Below, in pieces: positions 1 through 6,938 of a DNA stretch of 11,967 nucleotides; the first letter of the stretch is position 1; every line of letters starts with the position of its first letter. The notes under the pieces are model-generated. The model did no database searches. It saw only the letters and a program-made list of their open reading frames with translations, and was not told the origin of the DNA. Position numbers and translations under genes: made by a program. This DNA comes from Sandaracinaceae bacterium (GTDB lineage Bacteria; Myxococcota_A; Polyangia; Polyangiales; Sandaracinaceae): positions 1 through 11,967 of the forward strand of contig JANWYL010000082.1 in NCBI GenBank assembly GCA_025056955.1, read 5' to 3'.

Positions 1-1
1 T

Positions 2-1810
2 CCCCAAATTCTGTATCTCCTTAGCCGCAATGTGACCCTGGTCGAGGGTGGATTTGCTTGGCATAAGGACCGCTTCTTTTTTGGCTCAGGTCTTGGCAAT
101 GCTGGAAATCCTGGAAATCCAGCTTTGCGAGAGCAATTCCCTGTGTTTGAGGAGCTTTGGTTTCAGCCTGCTGCCCAGGCACTCTACTGGCTGCTTGGCC
201 TGCTTGTGATTTTGTACTTTGTGCAAAAAGAGCGGCGGGCCCAATCGCTCGCCATGGTGGGCTTTTACTTCTTTTGTGGGCTATCTCTTACAGCAAAGGG
301 CATCCCAGGGGTAGGGCTTCCTGGTGCAGTGGCCCTTCTCTTCCTCATTGGCAGTCGAAATTGGAAATTGCTCACTGAAGGGCGTCTTCGGGTGGCCCTT
401 GGTGCCCTCATTGTTCTGGTCGTGGGCATGCCCTGGTATGTTGCTGTCTACATCCGTCACGGTGCGGCTTTTATCGATCGCTTTCTGATTCACGATCACA
501 TCAACCGACTGACCACGGGTGTGCATGGGGACACAGGCAGTGTCGAATATTTCATGGAGCAGCTTGGCTTTGCGACCTTTCCGTGGATCGCCTTTGCTCC
601 CCTTGCGATTGCCGCCTGGGCCTTCTACACAAGGGGCTCTCTTGGGGCTCTGGAAGAAAGGCATCGGAGCGATGTGGCAACCCTGCTAGGGCTTTGGGGG
701 ACGGGCGCTTTTGTTCTCTTTTCAGCCATGACCACAAAGTTTCACCATTACATCTTTCCGGCTGTGCCACCGACATCTGTTCTTGTCGGCTTGGCCTTGG
801 ATTCTTTGCTTGGTGAAAGCCAAGAGCATACCCTTCGTGGAAAATTGGGAACTTTTTTGGCTTTTTTTGCTCCCATTCCTTTTGCCTTTGGAATTGGGGG
901 GCGGTGGGGGGATCTCCGCGGCAAAGCGCCACCTGAATTGCCAGCCTCGGCCCTCCGCGACTGGGTTTCAGAGCATCCGCTCCCCATTGAATGGACCATC
1001 GTTGGCGTCGTGCTTTCGGTCCTCATCTTTGGCATTGCCTACCGCTCGCTTCGACCTCAGCCACTCGATCAAAAAGAGCCCTCATTTCCTTTGCTTGTCA
1101 TACCTTCTGCGCCTGCCAATGCGGCCTTTGTGGCTTCGCTTGCGCTTTTAACGATGGTTGGAAGGGACCTCTCGTGGGTCACAGAGAGCAGGCCATACGG
1201 CTACGAGCGCTTGATTCACCTTTTCGTTTATAACTACCAGCGCGCTTGGCCAGAACAATTTGACTATCGGCCGATTTTGACTGGCTTGAGCATCGCTGCG
1301 GCCTTGCTTGTGGGTCTCGCAATCCTGCCAATCTTTCGAGAGATAGCGATTCGGGGCTTATTTGGCGTGGCCTTCACCCTTGCGGTGTGGGGTCTCGATG
1401 TGTACCTTCCAGACCTTGCGCCTCACTGGGGGCAGCGCAGCCTTTTTGAGGCCTACTACAAAAAAAGGCGCGGCCCTGAAGAGCGCCTCATCGCGTGGCA
1501 AATGAACTGGAAAGGGGAAAACTTCTATACTGGAAACGCTTGCTACATTTTTGTCGATCTCGATACGCGCCCCCTTCAAGAATGGGTGGCTCGGCATGAG
1601 GGAGAGCGTCACTTTTTCGTTCTTGAGCCTTCACGGCTTGGCTACTTGCGCTCGATCCTCCGGGATTCCGAGGTGCTTCGGGAGACCACAACTTATGAGA
1701 ACAACCACTTCATGTTGGCATCTGCAATTTTGGGTCGGAAGGGGGAAGCGGCGCGTCGTTTCCGTTTGGAGCGGGGCATTCCTGAGCCTGAGCCTTGGCA
1801 AAGGGAGTAG
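2..1810 (+). CDS. ArnT/PMT-like membrane glycosyltransferase, 5' end cut off by window
   Basis: The frame is open from base 2, ahead of the GTG at 32, so the N-terminal part of the gene lies outside the window. About 602 codons remain. The protein is strongly hydrophobic, with roughly ten membrane segments, for example a run ending in MPWYVAVYIRHGAAF. Features shared with the GT39/GT83 (PMT/ArnT) superfamily are a loop with LTAKGIPGVGLPGAVALLF, the HDHINRLTTGVHGDTG loop, and a segment with FSAMTTKFHHYIFPAVPP. Known members move sugars from polyprenyl-phosphate donors onto lipid A, proteins or other envelope acceptors on the outer face of the inner membrane; the acceptor here is unknown. The last ~130 residues look soluble. 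It ends in TAG, 5 bases before rsgA, which suggests co-transcription. The family call is fairly sure; the substrate is not. Confidence 0.82.
   Translation, partial: PQILYLLSRNVTLVEGGFAWHKDRFFFGSGLGNAGNPGNPALREQFPVFEELWFQPAAQALYWLLGLLVILYFVQKERRAQSLAMVGFYFFCGLSLTAKGIPGVGLPGAVALLFLIGSRNWKLLTEGRLRVALGALIVLVVGMPWYVAVYIRHGAAFIDRFLIHDHINRLTTGVHGDTGSVEYFMEQLGFATFPWIAFAPLAIAAWAFYTRGSLGALEERHRSDVATLLGLWGTGAFVLFSAMTTKFHHYIFPAVPPTSVLVGLALDSLLGESQEHTLRGKLGTFLAFFAPIPFAFGIGGRWGDLRGKAPPELPASALRDWVSEHPLPIEWTIVGVVLSVLIFGIAYRSLRPQPLDQKEPSFPLLVIPSAPANAAFVASLALLTMVGRDLSWVTESRPYGYERLIHLFVYNYQRAWPEQFDYRPILTGLSIAAALLVGLAILPIFREIAIRGLFGVAFTLAVWGLDVYLPDLAPHWGQRSLFEAYYKKRRGPEERLIAWQMNWKGENFYTGNACYIFVDLDTRPLQEWVARHEGERHFFVLEPSRLGYLRSILRDSEVLRETTTYENNHFMLASAILGRKGEAARRFRLERGIPEPEPWQRE
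1801..1807 (+). promoter_or_regulatory. Ribosome-binding site deciding the rsgA start
   Basis: AAGGGAG lies 8 bases before the ATG at 1816, inside the last codons of the glycosyltransferase gene. It supports ATG 1816 over the in-frame TTG at 1795. Confidence 0.6.
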
Positions 1811-1815
1811 ATGGC

Positions 1816-2724
1816 ATGGAAGGGGTGGTTCTCCGTGCCGCAAGCGGCCATTTTGAGGTGTGGCTCCCTCATGGAGAGCGGCTTCACTGCACGATGTGGG
1901 GCCGGCTTAAGAAAGAAAAATGGCGGAGTGAGCTTGTGGTGGCAGGGGATCGGGTGATCGTTGATCGCGTGGGGCCAGGGGAGGGGGTGATTGTCGAAGT
2001 TTTTGAGCGCCGCTCGTGGCTTGTGCGGCGGGAGCCTGGGCCAAGAGGGCGCCACTTTGAGGACTTGATTGTGGCCAACGTGGATGTGCTTTTTGTCTGT
2101 GTGGCAGCGACAGCCCCACCCATCCAACCGCATCTTGTCGATCGCTTGCTTGTGGCAGGGTTTTTGGGCCGCATGGCTTGTGCGGTTGTGTTCACCAAGG
2201 TTGACACTCTGGTGGACGAAATGTCTCGGGCTTCTGCAGAGGAGTGGGCCATGATTTATCGCCAAGCAGGCCATGAGGTGTTTTGGACAAGTGCCCAAAC
2301 GGGAGAGGGGATTTCTGCCTTGCGTGAGGCCTTGAACCATCGGGTCTCTGCCTTTGTTGGGGCAAGCGGCGTGGGGAAGTCGAGCCTCCTCAACGCGATT
2401 CTTCCTGAACTTGGCCTGCGCGTGGGTGAGCTCGACTCAAAGGGCAGATCCGGAACACACACCACGCGGGCCGTAAGCCTCCATCGAGTTGGAGAAGGGT
2501 GGGTGGCCGATACGCCAGGGCTTCGGGATTTGGCCCTTGGCCAAGTCAATCTTCAAGTCCTTCATATGGCTTTTCCTGAATTCGCTCGCCTTCCTCCGTG
2601 TCGCTTTCGGGATTGCCGTCACCTCAATGAGCCAGGGTGTGAGGTGAAAGCAGCGCTTGAACGCGGAGAAATTGCAAAAAGCCGGCTTGCAAGTTTTCAT
2701 CGCATCCTTAAGGGCGATGAGTGA
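1816..2724 (+). CDS. rsgA: RsgA, ribosome small-subunit-dependent GTPase
   Basis: This is a 302-residue circularly permuted GTPase of the YjeQ/RsgA family, which acts late in 30S subunit maturation. In order it has an N-terminal OB-fold-like region (about 1-75), a G4-type motif TKVD (127-130), a G5-like SAQTGEG (159-165), the P-loop GASGVGKS (182-189), THTTR in the switch region, DTPGLRD as G3 (232-238), and a C-terminal zinc site with Cys262, Cys267, His269 and Cys275 in the CX4CXHX5C spacing typical of the family. Length is normal. ATG 1816 was chosen for its Shine-Dalgarno sequence and because the OB-fold begins right after it. G4 has Thr in place of the usual Asn; I believe this occurs in other RsgA proteins, so it is not a sign of decay. 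It sits between two envelope genes, probably in one transcript. Confidence 0.96.
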   Translation: MEGVVLRAASGHFEVWLPHGERLHCTMWGRLKKEKWRSELVVAGDRVIVDRVGPGEGVIVEVFERRSWLVRREPGPRGRHFEDLIVANVDVLFVCVAATAPPIQPHLVDRLLVAGFLGRMACAVVFTKVDTLVDEMSRASAEEWAMIYRQAGHEVFWTSAQTGEGISALREALNHRVSAFVGASGVGKSSLLNAILPELGLRVGELDSKGRSGTHTTRAVSLHRVGEGWVADTPGLRDLALGQVNLQVLHMAFPEFARLPPCRFRDCRHLNEPGCEVKAALERGEIAKSRLASFHRILKGDE

Positions 2725-2773
2725 TGGGCTTGTGAAAAATTCGCCTTTTTTAGACTCATTAAGCAATGTTGAA

Positions 2774-2780
2774 GAAGAGG
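2774..2780 (+). promoter_or_regulatory. Ribosome-binding site deciding the lipoprotein start
   Basis: GAAGAGG is followed after 5 bases by ATG 2786. The in-frame ATG at 2657 would overlap rsgA and bury the signal peptide deep in the protein. The in-frame TTG 2819 and ATG 2834 lack a well-spaced site. Confidence 0.5.
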
Positions 2781-2785
2781 CTTTG

Positions 2786-4039
2786 ATGCTTTCTGTGATT
2801 TCTGGATTGGGTCGCGAGTTGGGGCACAGAAGGATGCTCTTTTGCCTTGTTTGGCTCTTTTGTGGCTGTGAGGGTGTGGCAGAGTGGGCCAAAAGAGGAG
2901 CACCTTCCCAACCCAAGGCCGAGTCGAGTCGCTTTGAAGAGGCAAGGAGTGAGCCCCAGGCAGAGGATGGAGGAGCCCCATCCCCTTCTCAAGCATCGGA
3001 AGGAGAACGGATTTTTCCGCCCTCTTGGATGAAGCATCCTGTTCCATTCTATGAAAAGGGCCGAATTCAGCGTTATGTCGAAGCAGACCAGGCCCGCCAA
3101 GAGGGCTACCTTCTCATAGATCTCGGTGAGTCCTGGACTCCCTATCTTTTTAGCGAGCGGTCCACGGGAGATGAAAAGGCGCGTCCAAACGCCTATCGAT
3201 CCATCTTCCTTGCGCTTGCACGGGAAGAATGGCCAGCCGATCACCATGGCGATAGGGCTCGGGAGGACAAATACCTCGAGCCCTATGGAATCATGCCCAC
3301 TTTGAGCGTTCTTCGGGAGCGCGGCAGGCGTTTGAGAAGCTTGGATTGCGTAAAGACGCTGGATCTTAAGCCCCTCCAAAATTTCCAAGGATCGGTGGCA
3401 TACGAAGACAAAGACGGTGCCAAGCGCTTTCTGCAGAAGCTACATTCGCTTGAAGAGCGCATGAAGGAGATCATGGCGGCCCAAGGTGTCGAAAGCCCCG
3501 AATCGATTGTGCTTGAAGCGCTGGAGGAGCGTGACCGCAAGGCGGTGCTCGAATACGGCCGCTTGAAGTCTGCCCACGAGGCCATTTTGGCAACCCAGCG
3601 CCGCCTTGAATGCGAAGGTCATTTCGAAGGCAAAGGTTCTTACCTTCCTGGTGCCATGGATTGGGCCACGCACAAGGCCCTCGTCGAGTTCGAGCGCAAG
3701 CACCGCATCTACGGCTGGGGGGTGATCGCCAGGGAAACACTTGAAATGCTGCGAAAGCCGCCTCTTGAGGGGGAAAGGGAAGCGCTCATTCGGGTCCTCA
3801 CTGAGCGGGCCATGCATGCAGCCCAAGTGATTGAAGACGGAAGTGTGCAAGCAACATATATCGATTCTTCTGGTGTTGAAAGGCCAGTTCCGAACCTTGA
3901 AGCCCAACTTCGGGCCATTGTCATCGATGCCTTTGGCCTCGATACACCTGAGGGTGCTCAGGCCTTTCTTGAAAACTTAGGCGAACTTCGACCGGATGAA
4001 GAGCGCCTTGCTGCCATCCGCATGCCTCCACTTCCATAG
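2786..4039 (+). CDS. Lipoprotein with PG-binding-like domain; N-terminal half of an interrupted L,D-transpeptidase
   Basis: From ATG 2786 the product has 417 residues. It opens with a signal peptide: positive patch RELGHRR, hydrophobic MLFCLVWLF, then a lipobox-like FCG before Cys28. The lipobox is imperfect but lipidation is likely. A Ser/Pro/Glu-rich linker follows, then a mainly helical region. Around residues 270-323, GAMDWATHKALVEFERKHR and a later TLEML resemble the repeat of PG_binding_1 domains, which bind peptidoglycan and often precede YkuD domains. The ORF ends at TAG 4037-4039. The next ORF, in the same frame and only seven codons on, carries a YkuD catalytic domain, so I infer this is the exported, wall-binding half of an L,D-transpeptidase. 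A free-standing lipoprotein remains possible. Sure as a coding region; moderately sure of the role. Confidence 0.75.
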   Translation: MLSVISGLGRELGHRRMLFCLVWLFCGCEGVAEWAKRGAPSQPKAESSRFEEARSEPQAEDGGAPSPSQASEGERIFPPSWMKHPVPFYEKGRIQRYVEADQARQEGYLLIDLGESWTPYLFSERSTGDEKARPNAYRSIFLALAREEWPADHHGDRAREDKYLEPYGIMPTLSVLRERGRRLRSLDCVKTLDLKPLQNFQGSVAYEDKDGAKRFLQKLHSLEERMKEIMAAQGVESPESIVLEALEERDRKAVLEYGRLKSAHEAILATQRRLECEGHFEGKGSYLPGAMDWATHKALVEFERKHRIYGWGVIARETLEMLRKPPLEGEREALIRVLTERAMHAAQVIEDGSVQATYIDSSGVERPVPNLEAQLRAIVIDAFGLDTPEGAQAFLENLGELRPDEERLAAIRMPPLP

Positions 4040-4057
4040 TACTACCACGTGCGGTAA
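4037..4057 (+). other. Seven-codon in-frame interruption bounded by TAG and TAA
   Basis: In the frame shared by the flanking ORFs this reads stop-Y-Y-H-V-R-stop, joining ...RMPPLP to LYFFVELDRGDVWYEF. There is no frameshift between the two halves. The segment contains an imperfect inverted repeat, TACC at 4043-4046 and GGTA at 4053-4056, around CACGTG-like bases. A run of seven T at 4063-4069 follows. No Shine-Dalgarno sequence is visible. Confidence 0.7.
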
Positions 4058-4972
4058 TTGTATTTTTTTGTCGAACTCGACCGGGGGGATGTGTGGTATG
4101 AGTTCCCTTACGATGAGCATGGCAACGAGCGCCCTCAACCCCTTTCCTTGAGGCCTCACCTCACAATCTACACGCAATGGCGCTCGCAGCGGATTCCCCT
4201 TGCTCGCTTTGGTACGACGATTGGTGGCTGGCGCAGCGAAATGATCAATGGCCACATTTGGTGGAAGTACAAAAACTCCCCAACAGGGCCAGCCCTTTGG
4301 CATCAAATCGTTGCAGCCCCAGTGTGGCTACCTCCAGAAAGCACCCCTCCGCAAGACATTTTCATCCGAACAGGCAAGCGACATCCCCGGGCCTATCGCC
4401 CAAATCTCCACGAAACTGGGCCAAGCTATGCGTCGGCTTATGGCCTCGTTGCAGCTTATCACATCCGCTATAGCGAGCTTCCTGATGGCCGCATCCGATT
4501 CGAAGAGGACGAAGGCATTCGCACCCACGGCTCGGTCGATTACCTGAGCATCATGCGCAGGCATTCCCACGGCTGTCATCGCCTCCACAATCACATTGCG
4601 CTTCGGCTGATGTCCTTTGTCCTGGCCCATAGGCGCCACATTCGTGTTGGGCAACAGACAGTTGAGTTCCGCCGCGATGTATTGATCGATGGCTTCAACT
4701 ACACCCTCGAGCTCAACCAGGGAGGCTACGTTTACCAACTCATCCGGCCCATCCCTGTGATGGTTCTTGAAGGACGCATTCGTGGGCAAGTGTTGACACC
4801 CATCGATCATCCCATCCCTCGCTACGACAGAAAAGCCCGTGCTTACCTTCTACCTGATGGGAGGCAAGTGAGGGTTTCACCCAATGGGGAGGTTCGGACG
4901 ATGGACGGCGAGCTGGTCGACACCACCCTCATTGCCCAATCGATTAAGCCTTCACCCTTTGCCCAAAGGTGA
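4058..4972 (+). CDS. YkuD-family L,D-transpeptidase catalytic half, lacking its own start and signal
   Basis: This is 304 codons opening directly after TAA 4055-4057 at a TTG. The YkuD signature is clear: HGS at 157-159, then SHGCHRL with the nucleophile Cys173. Upstream come DRGDVWYEFPYDEHG, TTIGGWRSE and the segment HETGPSYASAYGLVAAYH. L,D-transpeptidases cross-link peptidoglycan stem peptides 3-3, or attach lipoproteins to the wall, in the periplasm. The catalytic site looks intact. However, the ORF begins inside what looks like a beta-strand, has no signal peptide or membrane anchor, and no ribosome-binding site. The first in-frame ATG is about 60 codons in, past conserved-looking sequence. 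As drawn the product would stay in the cytoplasm. I infer it is the C-terminal half of the preceding gene; a pseudogene, readthrough or a split gene are all open. Confidence 0.72.
   Translation: MYFFVELDRGDVWYEFPYDEHGNERPQPLSLRPHLTIYTQWRSQRIPLARFGTTIGGWRSEMINGHIWWKYKNSPTGPALWHQIVAAPVWLPPESTPPQDIFIRTGKRHPRAYRPNLHETGPSYASAYGLVAAYHIRYSELPDGRIRFEEDEGIRTHGSVDYLSIMRRHSHGCHRLHNHIALRLMSFVLAHRRHIRVGQQTVEFRRDVLIDGFNYTLELNQGGYVYQLIRPIPVMVLEGRIRGQVLTPIDHPIPRYDRKARAYLLPDGRQVRVSPNGEVRTMDGELVDTTLIAQSIKPSPFAQR
4965..4972 (+). promoter_or_regulatory. Ribosome-binding site for the 96-residue gene
   Basis: AAAGGTGA overlaps the TGA stop of the transpeptidase half and lies 4 bases before ATG 4977, which suggests translational coupling. 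It decides this ATG over earlier in-frame starts that would overlap the upstream gene. Confidence 0.5.
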
Positions 4973-4976
4973 GCCA

Positions 4977-5267
4977 ATGGAACCTCCCCGCTTTGGGGTG
5001 AGAATCGCAATTGAACTCATCGATGACATGGGGGAGAGTGCGAGGTTCAGGATCAAAGCTGCCACAAGCAAGCAAAGTGTTGAGGGGGTTGCATTGATAT
5101 CGCCAAAAGAAATCCAAATCGAATTTCCGGTTGAAATTGAAGATTGGGTGATGCACCATGCGAGAAACTTTCTTGAGTCGATTCGCCGCAACCGAAAAGA
5201 AGGCACAAAATGGCCACGTAAAATCCTTCGTTGGCGAGATGTCCCCAGAGGTGAAGGCGGTGATTGA
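4977..5267 (+). CDS. Small hypothetical protein (96 residues)
   Basis: I do not recognise the family. The protein begins MEPPRFGVRIAIELIDD, has a beta-rich first half (for example VEGVALISPKEIQIEFP), then an amphipathic helix-like WVMHHARNFLESIRRNRKEG and a basic segment KWPRKILRWRD. There is no signal peptide or membrane helix, so it is probably cytoplasmic. The ATG is backed by a Shine-Dalgarno sequence overlapping the stop of the transpeptidase half, with a 4-base gap between the genes. It is the last gene of the plus-strand block and ends 19 bases short of the dnaA stop on the other strand. Its position suggests shared expression with rsgA and the transpeptidase, but not a function. Confidence 0.68.
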   Translation: MEPPRFGVRIAIELIDDMGESARFRIKAATSKQSVEGVALISPKEIQIEFPVEIEDWVMHHARNFLESIRRNRKEGTKWPRKILRWRDVPRGEGGD

Positions 5268-5286
5268 ATGGGGATGGCAAGCCTTT

Positions 5287-6807
5287 TTAGCTTTCACCTT
5301 GTGACGCAGAGGGAGATTTGTCCGGGAACAGCGTGCTTCGGATTGCGTTAATCGCTAGCTGGATTTGAGGATTCCCCTGCTCAAGGAGCCCTGCAATGCG
5401 CCGACAAGCATTAAGGACCGTGCTATGATCCCTCCCACCAAAGCTTTTTCCTATCTCGCCATAACTCAGGTGGAGCTCAGAACGAGCAAGATACATGCCA
5501 ACCATGCGAGGAATCGCCACCCCTCGGTGTCGGCTTTCGCCAATGAGCTCGTCTCTTCTTAGGCCAAAGTGGCTGGCGACTGCAGCAATCAAGGCATCGA
5601 TGCTGGGTTCGCCTCTTTCTTTCTCTTCTTTGTTTCGGGGATTAAGCACAAAATCTGCCAAGGCCAGGTCAATTGGGCGTTTTTGAAGGTCGGCTTGCAT
5701 GGCCAGGCGCAGCAAAGTGCCTTCAAGCTCGCGGATATTGCTTTGCACCCGCTCAGCGATGTAAAAAGCCACTTCTTCGCTGAGCGCGATTCCTTCAAGC
5801 TCTGCTTTTTTCTTAAGGATCGCCATTCGGGTATCGAGCTCGGGGGGCTGGATATCGGCGGCAATTCCCCATTGGAAGCGCGAAACCAGGCGCTCTTCAA
5901 GGGCTTGAATCTGGTGTGGGGGCAAATCACTGGTCAAAACGATCTGCTTATCAGCATGATAGAGTGCGTTGAAAGTGTGAAAGAACTCTTCTTGTGTTTG
6001 TTCTCGTCCAGCGAGGAACTGGACGTCGTCGACGATAAGCACATCACAGCGCGAACGGTAGCGGGCCCGAAATTCGTCGATCCGCCTCTGCTGGAGGGCT
6101 GAGATGAACTCGCTCGTGAAGCGCTCGGCAGAGGTGTAGATCACCCGTGCGCAAGGGTCGCGGTCTCGGATGTGGTGACCTATGGCGTTGATGAGATGGG
6201 TTTTGCCTAGTCCCACTTTGGCATAGATGAAGAGGGGATTGTAGCGCTTTCCAGGCCTTTCACTTGCAGCCAGGGCGGCTGCATGGGCCAGTTGATTGGA
6301 GAGGCCAACGACGAAATTTTCAAAACGGTACCGGGGATGGAGTCTATAGCGGGCAGCAAGCTGGGTGGCTTCTTCGAGGCGTGCACTTTCGGAATGCGTG
6401 GTTGGGTGGGTGAATGGAAGCTCAGGGGTGCGTGGATCGGAGGCGCGGCTTTTCGGGGTTAAGCGACGCAGGACCCCCTCTGTGGTCGAGGAAATCCACC
6501 CTGGTGAAGTCACGCTTTCAAAAGAGGGAGGCAAAGGGCCCTTTTCTTGGTGCTCTTGGACTTTTTCCTGAGCGACCACCCACTCAATCCGCTCGATTGG
6601 AAGAGAAAAAAAATTGCAAGCCAGGGAGAGGATTTCTGAGGAGTAGCGGGGAGCGATCCAATCGGCAAAAAAGCGGTGAGGAATTGAGATGCGGAGCACT
6701 GAATTCTCGATTCCCAGGAATCCAAGCGGTTCAAACCAAGCGGTGAAGGTGTGCTCAGACATCCGCTTCCGAAGCTCAGCCAACACTTTTTCCCACGTCG
6801 CGTTCAT
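5287..6807 (-). CDS. dnaA: DnaA, chromosomal replication initiator
   Basis: From ATG 6807 the product has 506 residues, normal for DnaA. Domain I starts MNATWEKVLAELRKRMSEHTF, the usual pattern, which is why I chose this start although no good ribosome-binding site precedes it; the frame is open back to a GTG at 6909. A variable linker (about 80-155) leads to the AAA+ domain: Walker A AKVGLGKT (196-203), Walker B LIVDD (257-261), box VII ERLVSRF with Arg310. Domain IV carries the signature GGRDHSTVLNA (457-467), the duplex DnaA-box-binding helix-turn-helix. DnaA opens the origin and loads helicase. Walker A has Ala-Lys where most DnaA proteins have Gly-Gly or similar, but the GxGKT core is kept. 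No dnaN, gyrB or rpmH adjoins it, and I see no cluster of DnaA boxes nearby. Confidence 0.98.
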   Translation of the reverse strand: MNATWEKVLAELRKRMSEHTFTAWFEPLGFLGIENSVLRISIPHRFFADWIAPRYSSEILSLACNFFSLPIERIEWVVAQEKVQEHQEKGPLPPSFESVTSPGWISSTTEGVLRRLTPKSRASDPRTPELPFTHPTTHSESARLEEATQLAARYRLHPRYRFENFVVGLSNQLAHAAALAASERPGKRYNPLFIYAKVGLGKTHLINAIGHHIRDRDPCARVIYTSAERFTSEFISALQQRRIDEFRARYRSRCDVLIVDDVQFLAGREQTQEEFFHTFNALYHADKQIVLTSDLPPHQIQALEERLVSRFQWGIAADIQPPELDTRMAILKKKAELEGIALSEEVAFYIAERVQSNIRELEGTLLRLAMQADLQKRPIDLALADFVLNPRNKEEKERGEPSIDALIAAVASHFGLRRDELIGESRHRGVAIPRMVGMYLARSELHLSYGEIGKSFGGRDHSTVLNACRRIAGLLEQGNPQIQLAINAIRSTLFPDKSPSASQGES

Positions 6808-6853
6808 GCAAGAGAAATTGTCGGCTGAGGAAGGCATGGAGGTCCAAAAAGGG

Positions 6854-6864
6854 GCGCTGAGCGC
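6854..6864. repeat. Short palindrome, possible operator
   Basis: GCGCTGAGCGC is a perfect inverted repeat with 5-base arms around a single G. It lies about 50 bases upstream of the dnaA ATG. It may be a regulator site or chance. Confidence 0.35.
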
Positions 6865-6877
6865 AGAGGAAAAAAGA

Positions 6878-6887
6878 TTTTCGAAAA
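6878..6887. repeat. Short AT-rich palindrome, possible operator
   Basis: TTTTCGAAAA is a perfect 10-base palindrome. Its centre is about 24 bases from the centre of the neighbouring GC-rich palindrome. It lies in the A/T-rich part of the divergent spacer. Confidence 0.35.
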
Positions 6888-6938
6888 CGTCAAATTTTTT
6901 GTATTCCACGGCACTTGTGAGAAGGTTTCAAAGCAACG

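Larger units (their letters stand above)
6808..6938. promoter_or_regulatory. Divergent promoter region between dnaA and the outer-membrane protein gene
   Basis: These 131 bases separate two divergent genes and should hold promoters for both. The part from about 6868 to 6903 is A/T-rich. I could not pick out a convincing -35/-10 pair on either strand and saw no good match to a DnaA box (TTATNCACA). Two short palindromes lie inside and are listed separately. Confidence 0.5.

Noticed and set aside
2195..2206. Thr instead of Asn in the RsgA G4 motif (TKVD) as a sign of lost function
   Set aside because: All other GTPase and zinc-site residues are intact, and I believe Thr at this place occurs in other RsgA proteins.
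1693..2340. 215-codon minus-strand ORF over the rsgA start
   Set aside because: It is antisense to the clear RsgA and glycosyltransferase frames; the translation is rich in His, Pro and Arg and resembles no protein family.
2759..3388. 209-codon minus-strand ORF
   Set aside because: It is antisense to the lipoprotein gene, which has a ribosome-binding site, signal peptide and recognisable domain.
5272..5290. Possible terminator GGCAAGCC followed by TTTTT between the convergent 96-residue gene and dnaA
   Set aside because: The stem is only three base pairs with a two-base loop, too weak to call a terminator.
6910..6920. A possible DnaA box near CACTTGTGAGA
   Set aside because: It matches the consensus TTATNCACA at only about half the positions and is not repeated nearby.
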